Positions 35,941 to 43,898 of a stretch of DNA of 64,000 nucleotides are shown in pieces. Positions within the stretch are counted from its first letter, which is position 1. Each line of letters opens with the position of its first letter. The notes under the pieces were generated by a model that was not told the DNA's origin, did not search any database, and worked only from the letters and a program-made list of their open reading frames with translations. The position numbers and the translations under genes are program-made. The stretch comes from JAUMBM01 sp964645715. GTDB taxonomy: Bacteria > Bacteroidota > Bacteroidia > Chitinophagales > Saprospiraceae. The DNA is taken from NCBI GenBank assembly GCA_964645715.1, contig CAZYAO010000008.1:46832-110831 (forward strand), given 5' to 3'.

Positions 35941-37410
35941 ATGAAATATATACGACCGATAGCTATGAGTTTACTGACGGCCAGTGCGCTACTGCTGTCC
36001 GCCTGTCAGGATGTACTCGACCGCGAGCCACAGGGGGTGTTTACGCTGGCCAACTTTTTTGAAAATGAAGAACACGCTGTGCTGGCCACCAACGCAGTAT
36101 ACAACTACCTTCGCAACTGGGAAGTACATGTGTTTAGTTATATTGGTATGACGGACATTGCCAGTGACGATGCAGATAAGGGAAGTTTTCCTGCGGATGC
36201 ATTCTTTTTGCAGGAGCTGGACGATTTCACACATAATGCGACCAATCTGGCGCCACAGACAGTCTGGGGAGGATATTATACAGGCATATTTCGAGCAAAT
36301 CTGGCAATCGACGGTATCCCCAAGGTTCCGGAAATGGATGAAAACCTCCGTGCTCGACTCATTGGCGAGTGCAAATTTCTACGGGCTTATTACTACTTCA
36401 ACCTTGTCCGCTGGTTTGGTGATTTACCACTCATTACCCAGCCGTTTCCGGAAAATTTTGAAATTCCCCGTACGCCCAAAGACAAGATCTATGAGCAAAT
36501 CATTGCAGATCTTGAAGATGCAGCTGCGGTACTGCCGCTTCGCTCGGCTCAGGCCCCGTCAGATCTTGGCCGTGCCACCAGCGGAGCTGCCAAAGGCATG
36601 TTGGCTAAAGTATACCTGACACTGGGTAACTTCGCGGAAGCGGAGCGCTATGCATTGGAAGTTATCAACTCCGGGCAATACAGCTTGTGGCCAGACTACA
36701 CCACTCTCTTCATGGAAGAAGGCGAGAATAGTCAGGAAAGCCTCTTTGAAGTTCAGGCGGCTGCTTATGAGCAAGGGGGAGGCGGAAGCCAGTACTCTGA
36801 AGTCCAGGGCGTGCGCGGCAGCCCCAACCTAGGCTGGGGATTTAATCGGCCGAGTAACAACCTTGTCAGTTCTTATGAGCCAGGAGATCCCCGCCGGGAG
36901 GCGACCATCCTCTACGTAGGGGAGGTGCTACCGGACGGATCAGCCATTATTGTAGACAATCCGGACATTATTGGAGAGCGCTACAACCAAAAAGCCTGGC
37001 GGCCAACACCGGTAGGCGGTAATGGCAACGGGGGGGCCAATATCATGATTCTGCGCTACGCGGACGTCCTGCTCATGGCTGCGGAAGCACTCAATGAAAA
37101 CAACAAACCGGATCAGGCGCTGATCTACCTCAATCAGGTACGCGCCCGGGCGCGGGCGGGCTCCAATGTGTTGCCCAATGTGACTATTACCAACAAAGAC
37201 CAACTTCGGCAGCGGATATGGCGCGAACGCCGTTCGGAGCTTGCCATGGAGCAGGTCCGCTGGTTTGACCTGGCTCGCCAAAACCGGCTGACAGAGGTGC
37301 TGCAGGCGGTGGGGAAAAGTTTTGTTACCGGTAAGCACGAGCTTTGGCCAATACCCCAGAACGATATAGATCTTAGTAACGGAGTGCTTACGCAAAACCC
37401 GGGTTACTAA
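35941..37410 (+). CDS. SusD/RagB family glycan-binding lipoprotein
   Basis: A SusD-like outer-membrane lipoprotein of 489 residues from ATG 35941 (an ATG at 35929 is possible). The lipobox SALLLSAC puts the lipidated Cys at 22. The N-terminal part has DREPQGVFT and FFENEEHAVLATNAVYNYL; TPR-like helices follow, with GECKFLRAYYYFNLVRWFGDLPL, and the C-terminal SusD signature ILRYADVLLMAAEALNE and WRERRSELAMEQVRWFDL. It caps the SusC barrel and binds sugar. It lies 24 bases after SusC, and the operon ends at a strong hairpin. Confidence 0.95.
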   Translation: MKYIRPIAMSLLTASALLLSACQDVLDREPQGVFTLANFFENEEHAVLATNAVYNYLRNWEVHVFSYIGMTDIASDDADKGSFPADAFFLQELDDFTHNATNLAPQTVWGGYYTGIFRANLAIDGIPKVPEMDENLRARLIGECKFLRAYYYFNLVRWFGDLPLITQPFPENFEIPRTPKDKIYEQIIADLEDAAAVLPLRSAQAPSDLGRATSGAAKGMLAKVYLTLGNFAEAERYALEVINSGQYSLWPDYTTLFMEEGENSQESLFEVQAAAYEQGGGGSQYSEVQGVRGSPNLGWGFNRPSNNLVSSYEPGDPRREATILYVGEVLPDGSAIIVDNPDIIGERYNQKAWRPTPVGGNGNGGANIMILRYADVLLMAAEALNENNKPDQALIYLNQVRARARAGSNVLPNVTITNKDQLRQRIWRERRSELAMEQVRWFDLARQNRLTEVLQAVGKSFVTGKHELWPIPQNDIDLSNGVLTQNPGY

Positions 37411-37449
37411 GACTGAAAAAGATTGTGTTGATGAAAGCTTCATGACCCG

Positions 37450-37476
37450 TGGTCGCCCCGTCAACCGGGGCGGCCA
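37450..37476 (+). terminator. bidirectional terminator between susD and coaE
   Basis: Arms of 11 bases (37450-37460 and 37466-37476, one mismatch) enclose a five-base loop, followed by TTTTTAT on the plus strand. The coaE stop codon (37461-37463) is inside the loop, so the end of coaE is part of the structure. Confidence 0.75.
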
Positions 37477-38072
37477 TTTTTATCTTCCGGCGCAAAGAGA
37501 CTGTGGTGAACCTGTAGAACCTGAAAGACGAGCGACTGCTGACCATCATTGACAATAACGAAATCAGCCCTTGCCACTTTTTCACCTTCCGGCATCTGTC
37601 GGGCAATGCGAGCCTCGACCTCTTCACGGCTGCACTGGTCACGCAGCATTACACGCTCAATCCGTGTTGGCAAAGGAGCGGTAACCGTTATCATGCAATC
37701 CATCTTTTTATACCCTCCGCTCTCGTACAACAGGGCAGCTTCATACAAAGTATAAGGTACAGATGACTGGCGAAGATGCCACTGTTCGCTATGGGCAGCT
37801 ACAGCAGGATGCACAAGTGCATTCAGTTGCTCCAGCAGTGCAGGATGCTGAAAAACACGGCTGGCTATCCACCGGCTGTTGAGCTGCCCCTGAGGCAGGT
37901 AAGCTTCGGCGCCCAACAGTGCTGCAATGGCTTCCCGTAGGGATTCATCGTGAACCATCAGCCATTTGGCCTGCTGATCAGCATAATAGACTGGAATTCC
38001 GAGTTGTTCAAAAATCATACAAACTGTTGATTTACCGCTACCTATACCCCCGGTTATACCTACTCTTTTCAT
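37461..38072 (-). CDS. coaE: dephospho-CoA kinase
   Basis: Last enzyme of coenzyme A synthesis, phosphorylating the 3' hydroxyl of dephospho-CoA. From ATG 38072 the protein has 203 residues and begins MKRVGITGGIGSGKSTVC with the P-loop GGIGSGKS at 8-15. The conserved HPAV (HPAVAAHSEQW) and YEAALLYESG segments are present. A longer start at 38093 would add seven residues. Its 3' end overlaps the terminator shared with susD. Confidence 0.93.
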   Translation of the reverse strand: MKRVGITGGIGSGKSTVCMIFEQLGIPVYYADQQAKWLMVHDESLREAIAALLGAEAYLPQGQLNSRWIASRVFQHPALLEQLNALVHPAVAAHSEQWHLRQSSVPYTLYEAALLYESGGYKKMDCMITVTAPLPTRIERVMLRDQCSREEVEARIARQMPEGEKVARADFVIVNDGQQSLVFQVLQVHHSLFAPEDKNGRPG

Positions 38073-38173
38073 AAACCACTTCTTTACCATCACAATATCA
38101 GAAAAGCTTTGTAAATTATCGGTCGAAAAGTATTGTATTGACCATCAGGAAACCAAACCATCGGTAACCAAGC

Positions 38174-39181
38174 ATGCGCACAAGCCTACTGCTGCTGCTG
38201 ACTACTTGCCTCCTACAGCTGACGGTTGCTGGTCAGGATTTGCATTTTACCCAGTCGGGTATAGTGCCCGTATTGCATGATCCCTCACAGTCGGCCGCTT
38301 TTGACGGCGATATGAGATTCAGCAGTCTTTACAGGCAGCAGTGGCAGTCAGTACCCGTACCATTCAGAAGTTTCACAGCCGTTGTAGAGAGTCATCTACC
38401 CATGCCCGTACGGCTACCGGGCAGAGTAGGCTGGGCACTTAGTTTTCAAAATGACCAGGCCGGTGATGGTCAGCTCAACTGGACGACTGTGGGTGGCAGA
38501 GCTGCCTACCGACTACCTTTGGGCAGCTTTGAAATAGCTGCAGGAGCAGGTATTGATGTTGGTCAGCGCGCTTTTGACCCTTTGCGGCTGCAGTTGGGGG
38601 ACCAATACGATGGAGAACTTTTTGACCCGGCCAATCCGACGGCAGAATTCTTTGAACGCAGCAGTACTTCTTATGCCAGCCTGCACGCAGGACTTGGTCT
38701 TTTTTTCAAGCCTGCGGATCGCCGCGACCGCCTCTGGGCGGGCGTATCTGTCAATCACCTTAACAAGCCTGTCATTGGCTTTTGGAGCGATATAGCCACA
38801 GTGAGACCTATGCTCATCAAGCTGCAACTGCAGGCCAGTGCGGAGATAAGCGACCGGCAGGATCTAGTAGGGTGGTTGCAGGCGCAGACACAGGGTCCCT
38901 ACCGGGAAGCTATGGCCATGATAGGATTGCGCCATTTTTCGGCAGCGGTAGCTGACGAAACCCTCTACCTGACACTAGCGGCCGGCTATCGCCTGGCCGA
39001 CGCTGCACTCCTATGCATGCAGCTGGGCAACGCCCGCTGGCAGGCATCCCTGAGCTACGACATAAATACCTCTGCATTTCGCGTAGCCACACAAGGAAGA
39101 GGAGGTCCAGAATTATCATTCCAGTACATCATCAACCGGGTACACCCACCAGACACCTTTAAGTCATGCCCCATCTTCTGA
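38174..39181 (+). CDS. PorP/SprF-family T9SS outer-membrane protein
   Basis: A 335-residue beta-barrel protein with signal peptide (about 1-20). The mature start GQDLHFTQSGIVPVLHDPSQ and the following RFSSLYRQQWQSVPVPFRSF are the conserved opening of PorP/SprF proteins, which pair with PD40-OmpA proteins in T9SS and gliding machineries and help attach type B cargo to the cell surface. Its last 16 bases overlap the downstream OmpA-family gene, so translation is probably coupled. Divergent from coaE. Confidence 0.9.
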   Translation: MRTSLLLLLTTCLLQLTVAGQDLHFTQSGIVPVLHDPSQSAAFDGDMRFSSLYRQQWQSVPVPFRSFTAVVESHLPMPVRLPGRVGWALSFQNDQAGDGQLNWTTVGGRAAYRLPLGSFEIAAGAGIDVGQRAFDPLRLQLGDQYDGELFDPANPTAEFFERSSTSYASLHAGLGLFFKPADRRDRLWAGVSVNHLNKPVIGFWSDIATVRPMLIKLQLQASAEISDRQDLVGWLQAQTQGPYREAMAMIGLRHFSAAVADETLYLTLAAGYRLADAALLCMQLGNARWQASLSYDINTSAFRVATQGRGGPELSFQYIINRVHPPDTFKSCPIF

Positions 39182-41163
39182 TCATCACAGCACTGGTATT
39201 GGCTACTATTGGTGGTAATGGCCGGCTATCGGGCCAGAGTTACCAGGCTTGGTACCGCGCAGGGGAAGAAGCCATGCGCGACGAGGACTACTACGCTGCC
39301 CTGTACTATTATGAACAGGCGCTGGCGCGAAGGCCTGATCCTGCAGCCTGGTATGCAGCTGGAAAAGCTGCCATCGAATTTCAGGCCTGGGAGCTGGCTG
39401 CTGATTATTTCAGCCGGGTAATTGAATCCCCGGGAGCTGCTGCTTTTCCGGAGGCTCCACTCTGGCTATCGGTCTGTAGTATGGGACAAGGTATGTACGA
39501 CTCCGCTTACAGCCTGTTGCACGGACTATCAACTACCGAAGCATCATTTCCCCCCCTTATCCGGCAACGAATACAGCTGGCCAGACGGTCCTGCGAGATG
39601 ATGCAGGAGCGGGACAGTAGCGACAACAAGTGGATTGTACGACGGCTAGGTCGAGAAGTTAATACTCCTTTTTCTGATTTTGGCGCCTATTGGCGAGCGG
39701 ACAGTCTGTACTATAGTTCCTATCGCTTTGATTGGCCCAAGGACAATCACCGGCCTGCACGAAAACAGGCCAAGGTCATGATGGCAAAAGGGCAGGGGAG
39801 AGGCCGCCTGCTGGGTGGATCCTTCAATCCCGACACTTTACATACAGCACATACGGCCATCAGTGCCGACGGTCAGCGGCTGTATTTTACCGTCTGTAAA
39901 TTCAGCTCCAAGGCAGCCATACGCTGCCAGCTAGCCTGGCGCGGTCGGGACCGGCGCGGTCGGTGGCAGGACAGTTACCAACTGCTACCCGCTCCGATAA
40001 ATCTACCTGATTTTACTGCTACACAACCAACGATTGGACGAGACAGCCTCAGCGGAAGGGAATGGCTATTCTTTGTCAGTGACCGCCCCGGTGGTCATGG
40101 CGGGCTTGATTTGTGGAAGGTAGCAGTGCCTGCAACAGGAGAACCTTGGGGGCACCCCGCGCCCATTGAAGAACTTAACACCCCTTTTGACGAACTTACC
40201 CCTTTCTTTCACGCCCCTCAGCAGCGCCTGTATTTCAGTTCCGACGGTTACCCTGGGATGGGCGGCTACGACTTATTCAGTGCCCGTAGGCAGGCCGACA
40301 GCAGCTGGTCAGTTCCGCAACATCTTGGAACGGATATTAATTCTGCCTACAATGACGTATACCTGTACCTGCGGGATGACGAACAAGGAGGCTGGCTAAG
40401 CTCGAATCGGCCGGGTGGTGCCTGGCTTGACGACCGAAGCCGCAGCTGTTGCCTGGATATTTTCAGTTTCAGCCCCAAGCCGCCGCCTGTTACCTCCACG
40501 CCAGCAGTGGTAGCCGTCAGTACAGTCGAACCAGATCCTGTTCCACTGCCCATTGACAGTCCGCCAACTGAGGCGCAGACCTTTGACGAACTGAGTGATT
40601 TTCTTCCGCTGGCACTTTACTTTGACAACGACGAACCAGATCGGAGGAGCAGAAAAACAACTACCAGTCAGGCATACCCTACTACTTACGAGCGCTACGC
40701 GCAACTTCAGTCGACTTACAGCATAAAAGTCCAGCAGGGGCTGGCACAGGAAGAAGCACAATCGGCAGCCGAAGGGGTAGATCAGTTTTTTGAGGAAGAA
40801 GTGAAGCGCGGATATCAGCATTTGGAGCTATTTTCAGCCTTGCTGCTCCGCCGCCTGGAGGCGGCGCATCGCGTTGAAATTTTTATAAAAGGATACACGA
40901 GTCCGCGCGCACAGAGCGACTACAACCTTGCGCTCGGCAAGCGGCGTGTAGCCTCTGCGAGGCTGCACTTTGAGCAATGGCGCGAGGGAGTGCTGCAGCC
41001 TTACATCAGCAGCGGACAACTAAAAATAGCCGAAGTATCCTTTGGGGAGACGAAGTCTGCCAGCGGGATTTCTGACGAGCTGACTGACGAGCGAGGCTCT
41101 ATTTACAGCCCTGCAGCTGCGCGGGAACGCAGGGTGGAAATTGTCAGCGTCAAGGAAGACTAA
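39166..41163 (+). CDS. PD40-OmpA family envelope protein, partner of PorP/SprF
   Basis: A 665-residue exported protein with three parts: TPR-like helices (about 25-130: AGEEAMRDEDYYAALYYYEQAL), a PD40-type beta propeller (about 160-425: SADGQRLYFTVCKFS, FFVSDRPGGHGGLDLWKV, YFSSDGYPGMGGYDLFSA) and, after a proline-rich linker, a diverged OmpA-like peptidoglycan-binding domain (about 540-665: IFIKGYTSPRAQSDYNLALG, ending REREVEIVSV-like). This layout is that of PorE/SprE-group proteins that work beside PorP/SprF. The start overlaps the end of the PorP/SprF gene. No ATP- or metal-binding motif was seen. Confidence 0.85.
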   Translation: MPHLLIITALVLATIGGNGRLSGQSYQAWYRAGEEAMRDEDYYAALYYYEQALARRPDPAAWYAAGKAAIEFQAWELAADYFSRVIESPGAAAFPEAPLWLSVCSMGQGMYDSAYSLLHGLSTTEASFPPLIRQRIQLARRSCEMMQERDSSDNKWIVRRLGREVNTPFSDFGAYWRADSLYYSSYRFDWPKDNHRPARKQAKVMMAKGQGRGRLLGGSFNPDTLHTAHTAISADGQRLYFTVCKFSSKAAIRCQLAWRGRDRRGRWQDSYQLLPAPINLPDFTATQPTIGRDSLSGREWLFFVSDRPGGHGGLDLWKVAVPATGEPWGHPAPIEELNTPFDELTPFFHAPQQRLYFSSDGYPGMGGYDLFSARRQADSSWSVPQHLGTDINSAYNDVYLYLRDDEQGGWLSSNRPGGAWLDDRSRSCCLDIFSFSPKPPPVTSTPAVVAVSTVEPDPVPLPIDSPPTEAQTFDELSDFLPLALYFDNDEPDRRSRKTTTSQAYPTTYERYAQLQSTYSIKVQQGLAQEEAQSAAEGVDQFFEEEVKRGYQHLELFSALLLRRLEAAHRVEIFIKGYTSPRAQSDYNLALGKRRVASARLHFEQWREGVLQPYISSGQLKIAEVSFGETKSASGISDELTDERGSIYSPAAARERRVEIVSVKED

Positions 41164-41166
41164 GCA

Positions 41167-41517
41167 CTAGCCGCCGGAGCGTTTGGTCTGGCTGTATCCT
41201 TTTTCCAAAAGCCACTGAACGACTTTATCCCGCTGGTCTCCCTGTACCAGTATTTCACCATCTTTGGCAGAACCGCCCACACCGCACTTGTTTTTGAGTA
41301 ACTTACCCAATTCGGCCAGATCAGTCTCGCTGCCTACAAAACCCGTGACCAGTGTTACAGCTTTGCCTGCCCGCTGCTTTCTGTCGAGTGATACCCGTAG
41401 CTTCTGCTGCTGAGGAGGCAGGGTATCAGCCTCTTCGGGCTGCTCATACCTATATTGAAAATCCGGATTCGTACTAAATACGACACCCTCTCGTCTACCA
41501 TTTTTATCTTTAGCCAT
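41167..41517 (-). CDS. SUI1/YciH-like translation factor
   Basis: A 116-residue protein of the eIF1/SUI1 superfamily, represented in bacteria by YciH. The core VTLVTGFVGSETDLAELGKL, the signature NKCGVGGSAKDGEILVQGD and the C-terminal QWLLEKGYSQTKRSGG are conserved; the first 50 residues are polar and probably unstructured. Bacterial YciH is thought to influence start-codon selection under stress, but a precise role is not established. It is convergent with the PD40-OmpA gene, with only three bases between stop codons. Confidence 0.92.
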   Translation of the reverse strand: MAKDKNGRREGVVFSTNPDFQYRYEQPEEADTLPPQQQKLRVSLDRKQRAGKAVTLVTGFVGSETDLAELGKLLKNKCGVGGSAKDGEILVQGDQRDKVVQWLLEKGYSQTKRSGG

Positions 41518-41628
41518 ACTACAAGATCTTGATTAACAATTCAATAATTGCTGCAAGAGCTGATACACAGGTAACCTTACTTTGTATTTAGTAACAACCG
41601 AATCCGGGGCATTGTTGCAGGCTGCACA

Positions 41629-42429
41629 TCACTGTCCCAGCTCCTCCGCACGTTGTCGGGCAGCCGAGACGCCCTCAATGATTTGATCTTCCAGCTGCCG
41701 GGTGGTAAACAGGTGCATAGCGGCCTCTGTTGTTCCGCCCTTAGAGCTTACCCGGGCGATCCAATCCTCACAACTGGCTGTGTTCTTACTGTACAAATCC
41801 ACCGCCCCCCTGAATGTCTGGCTAACCAGCAGCTCTGCTTCAGACTCGCTGAACCCCATAGATTTTGCTGCTTTTATCATAGCATTCATAAAATAAAAAA
41901 CATAGGCAGGTCCACTGCCGCTTATTGCTGTGGCAGCATCAATAAATTGTTCATCCTCAACATAAATAGCTTTACCAGTCGTATTGAGAAGATTCTGTAC
42001 GGTCACCAATTCTATGCGCGTGACCTCTTCACTGGAGGTAAATGCCGTCATACCCATCCCCGTCTGTGCAGGCAGATTGGGCATTGCGCGGATCACTTTG
42101 GTCACGCCCAGCGACTGTCGGATAGCCTCAATGCGAATCCCTGCCATAATGGACAAGTAGACTTGTTGCGGATCGGCTAGTGGCCGGAGGCTGTCAAACA
42201 AAGCGGCTGTATCCTGCGGCTTAACAGCCAGCACAATGAGGTCGGCTTGCTGCAGACAATCGTCAGGACGGCTGTAGATTCGCCCGACCTGACGTGCAGC
42301 CAGATCAGCTGCCTTTTCGGGCGATTTTTCCAAGATCATCATATCTGAAGCCTGCGTGATGTGTGCGCGCAGAAAACTTTGCGCATAGGTGAGGCCCATA
42401 TTGCCGCCACCGATAACTAGAATTTTCAT
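41629..42429 (-). CDS. proC: pyrroline-5-carboxylate reductase
   Basis: The final step of proline synthesis, reducing pyrroline-5-carboxylate with NAD(P)H in the cytoplasm. The 266-residue length, the Rossmann motif VIGGGNMG at 4-11, VKPQD near 69-73, AMPNLPAQTGMGMT and the C-terminal signature SGSGPAYVFYFMNAM and SKGGTTEAAMHLF match ProC throughout. It stands alone, divergent from marR. Confidence 0.95.
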   Translation of the reverse strand: MKILVIGGGNMGLTYAQSFLRAHITQASDMMILEKSPEKAADLAARQVGRIYSRPDDCLQQADLIVLAVKPQDTAALFDSLRPLADPQQVYLSIMAGIRIEAIRQSLGVTKVIRAMPNLPAQTGMGMTAFTSSEEVTRIELVTVQNLLNTTGKAIYVEDEQFIDAATAISGSGPAYVFYFMNAMIKAAKSMGFSESEAELLVSQTFRGAVDLYSKNTASCEDWIARVSSKGGTTEAAMHLFTTRQLEDQIIEGVSAARQRAEELGQ

Positions 42430-42568
42430 TGGCTTTGCTGGGAGGGGTGTAAGTCAATCCCTGCGCAAAGGTAAACATAACGAATCAATTGCATGAGAGC
42501 TACAATAGCTTCCCTAAAAAAAACTAACAAGTCACGAAAAAAAATCAAAAAACACTACCTTTCATTAA

Positions 42569-42580
42569 ATGTATATACAT
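42569..42580. promoter_or_regulatory. palindrome ATGTATATACAT in the marR promoter
   Basis: A perfect 12-base palindrome directly abutting the -7 element TATATTTG (42580-42587) of marR, 11 bases before the start codon of the regulator. The identical palindrome occurs before the yceI-like gene. Overlap with the promoter fits an autorepressor operator. Confidence 0.6.
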
Positions 42581-42591
42581 ATATTTGCAGT

Positions 42592-43047
42592 ATGAAAATT
42601 GAACAAGCCATACAGCAAAAGAAGTTCCGCAGTGAGCAACACAAAGCACATATCAATGTGCTGTACACTGCTGCCTGGCTGAGCCTGCAGATGACCCGTA
42701 TGTTAAAACCATACGGCATCACCTCGCAGCAGTTCAATATACTTCGCATACTAAAGGGTCTATATCCAGAGCCGGCTACCATCAAGTTGCTGACTTCCCG
42801 GATGATTGATAAAACTTCAAACACTTCGAGGTTAGTAGACAAATTGCTGGCCAAAGGTCTGCTGGATCGAATTGAGTGCAGCCAGGACAGACGTAGGGTA
42901 GACATCCGAATTACGGACAAAGGCCTGGAGCTAATCAATACTGCCAGTGAAAAATTGAACTTACTTGAGGAAGGAATGTTTCAACTTGAGGAGTTAGAAG
43001 CAACTGAGTTAAATCGGTTGCTTGACAAGATGCGCACCGACGAATAA
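42592..43047 (+). CDS. MarR family transcriptional regulator
   Basis: A 152-residue winged-helix regulator. The start MKIEQAIQQKK at 42592 is preferred: the -7 element ends four bases before it, so an in-frame start at 42493 would be upstream of the promoter. The wHTH core is intact: TSQQFNILRILKG, TIKLLTSRMIDKTSNTSRLVDKLLAKGLLDR (recognition region) and the wing CSQDRRRVDIRITDKG. MarR proteins usually repress their own gene and a neighbour and are released by a ligand. The yceI-like gene follows 70 bases downstream with the same palindrome in its promoter region, making it the likely target. Confidence 0.93.
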   Translation: MKIEQAIQQKKFRSEQHKAHINVLYTAAWLSLQMTRMLKPYGITSQQFNILRILKGLYPEPATIKLLTSRMIDKTSNTSRLVDKLLAKGLLDRIECSQDRRRVDIRITDKGLELINTASEKLNLLEEGMFQLEELEATELNRLLDKMRTDE

Positions 43048-43066
43048 ACTTTTTTGGCCCTTTTGT

Positions 43067-43078
43067 ATGTATATACAT
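43067..43078. promoter_or_regulatory. palindrome ATGTATATACAT before the yceI-like gene
   Basis: Exact second copy of the marR-promoter palindrome, 39 bases before the yceI-like ATG. It lies between a TTTTG box at 43061-43065 and a weak -7 region around 43085-43095, so a bound repressor could block RNA polymerase. Confidence 0.6.
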
Positions 43079-43117
43079 CTGTTGTAAATACTTTTTAAAT
43101 TAATAAACCTAGCAATT

Positions 43118-43708
43118 ATGAACCGTATCATTTTGGGACTGGCCGTAGCTTTCGGCATTGCAGCAATTTCCTTCAGCACGGCACTTGTCAACAAGACTGT
43201 TGATGTAAGCCAGAGCAACATTGTATGGAAAGCGTACAAAGTAACAGGAGCCCATGAAGGCAACCTCAAGCTGAAGAGTGGCTCATTGCAGCTTCAGGAT
43301 GGCAAGCTCACAGGTGGTAGTTTTGTTGTCAACATGAATACCATTACTTGCACTGACCTGACTGGCGGAACAGCGGACAAGTTGATAGGCCACCTGAAGT
43401 CGCCTGATTTCTTTGATGTTGCAAAACATCCTGAAGCAACTTTCGTCATCACACAAGTTGTGAGCCGTGGTACGCCAGGTGCATACCGTGTAACGGGCAA
43501 CATCACCGTAAAAAACATCACCAAGCCAGTTCGCTTCAATGTTGATTTAGGCGAAGAGAAAGGTCGCACTACGGCTACGGCAGCTTTCAAACTGGATCGC
43601 AGCGACTTTGATGTACGCTACGGCTCTGGATCTTTCTTTGAAGATCTGGGTGACAAGACAATCTACGACGAATTTGATCTCGAAGTAAAGCTGGTTACAG
43701 CTCAGTAA
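43118..43708 (+). CDS. YceI family periplasmic protein
   Basis: A 196-residue secreted protein with a signal peptide (about 1-24). The mature part is a lipocalin-like YceI barrel, recognised by SNIVWKAYKVTGAHEGNL, LIGHLKSPDFFDVAKHPEATF, VTGNITVKNITKPVRFNVD and LDRSDFDVRYGSGSFFEDLG. Characterised YceI proteins bind polyisoprenoids or other hydrophobic molecules; the ligand here is unknown. It is probably controlled by the adjacent MarR protein and ends at a terminator. Confidence 0.93.
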   Translation: MNRIILGLAVAFGIAAISFSTALVNKTVDVSQSNIVWKAYKVTGAHEGNLKLKSGSLQLQDGKLTGGSFVVNMNTITCTDLTGGTADKLIGHLKSPDFFDVAKHPEATFVITQVVSRGTPGAYRVTGNITVKNITKPVRFNVDLGEEKGRTTATAAFKLDRSDFDVRYGSGSFFEDLGDKTIYDEFDLEVKLVTAQ

Positions 43709-43737
43709 GCTGTCCCCCAGTTTTTACAGGTTCCAAT

Positions 43738-43773
43738 AAGGGCCACAGTGCAGCGATGCTGCCTGTGGCCCTT
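43738..43773 (+). terminator. rho-independent terminator after yceI-like gene
   Basis: AAGGGCCACAG (43738-43748) pairs with CTGTGGCCCTT (43763-43773); an inner CAGC/GCTG stem closes the loop. The sequence TGTCTTTTTTT follows. Confidence 0.85.
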
Positions 43774-43819
43774 TGTCTTTTTTTACAAAAAGCCAGCCTG
43801 CCAGCCGGGATGCTAAAGA

Positions 43820-43850
43820 TTGGAAAAAAAGAAGGACTTGGTTATCTTTG
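43820..43850 (+). promoter_or_regulatory. promoter of the sensor kinase gene
   Basis: TTG at 43820-43822 and TATCTTTG at 43843-43850 are 20 bases apart, an exact consensus. The kinase ATG is 48 bases downstream. Confidence 0.65.
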
Positions 43851-43898
43851 ACTGAGAATAGTAATTTGTACACAGGGAGGCAATACCGCTAAGCAAGC

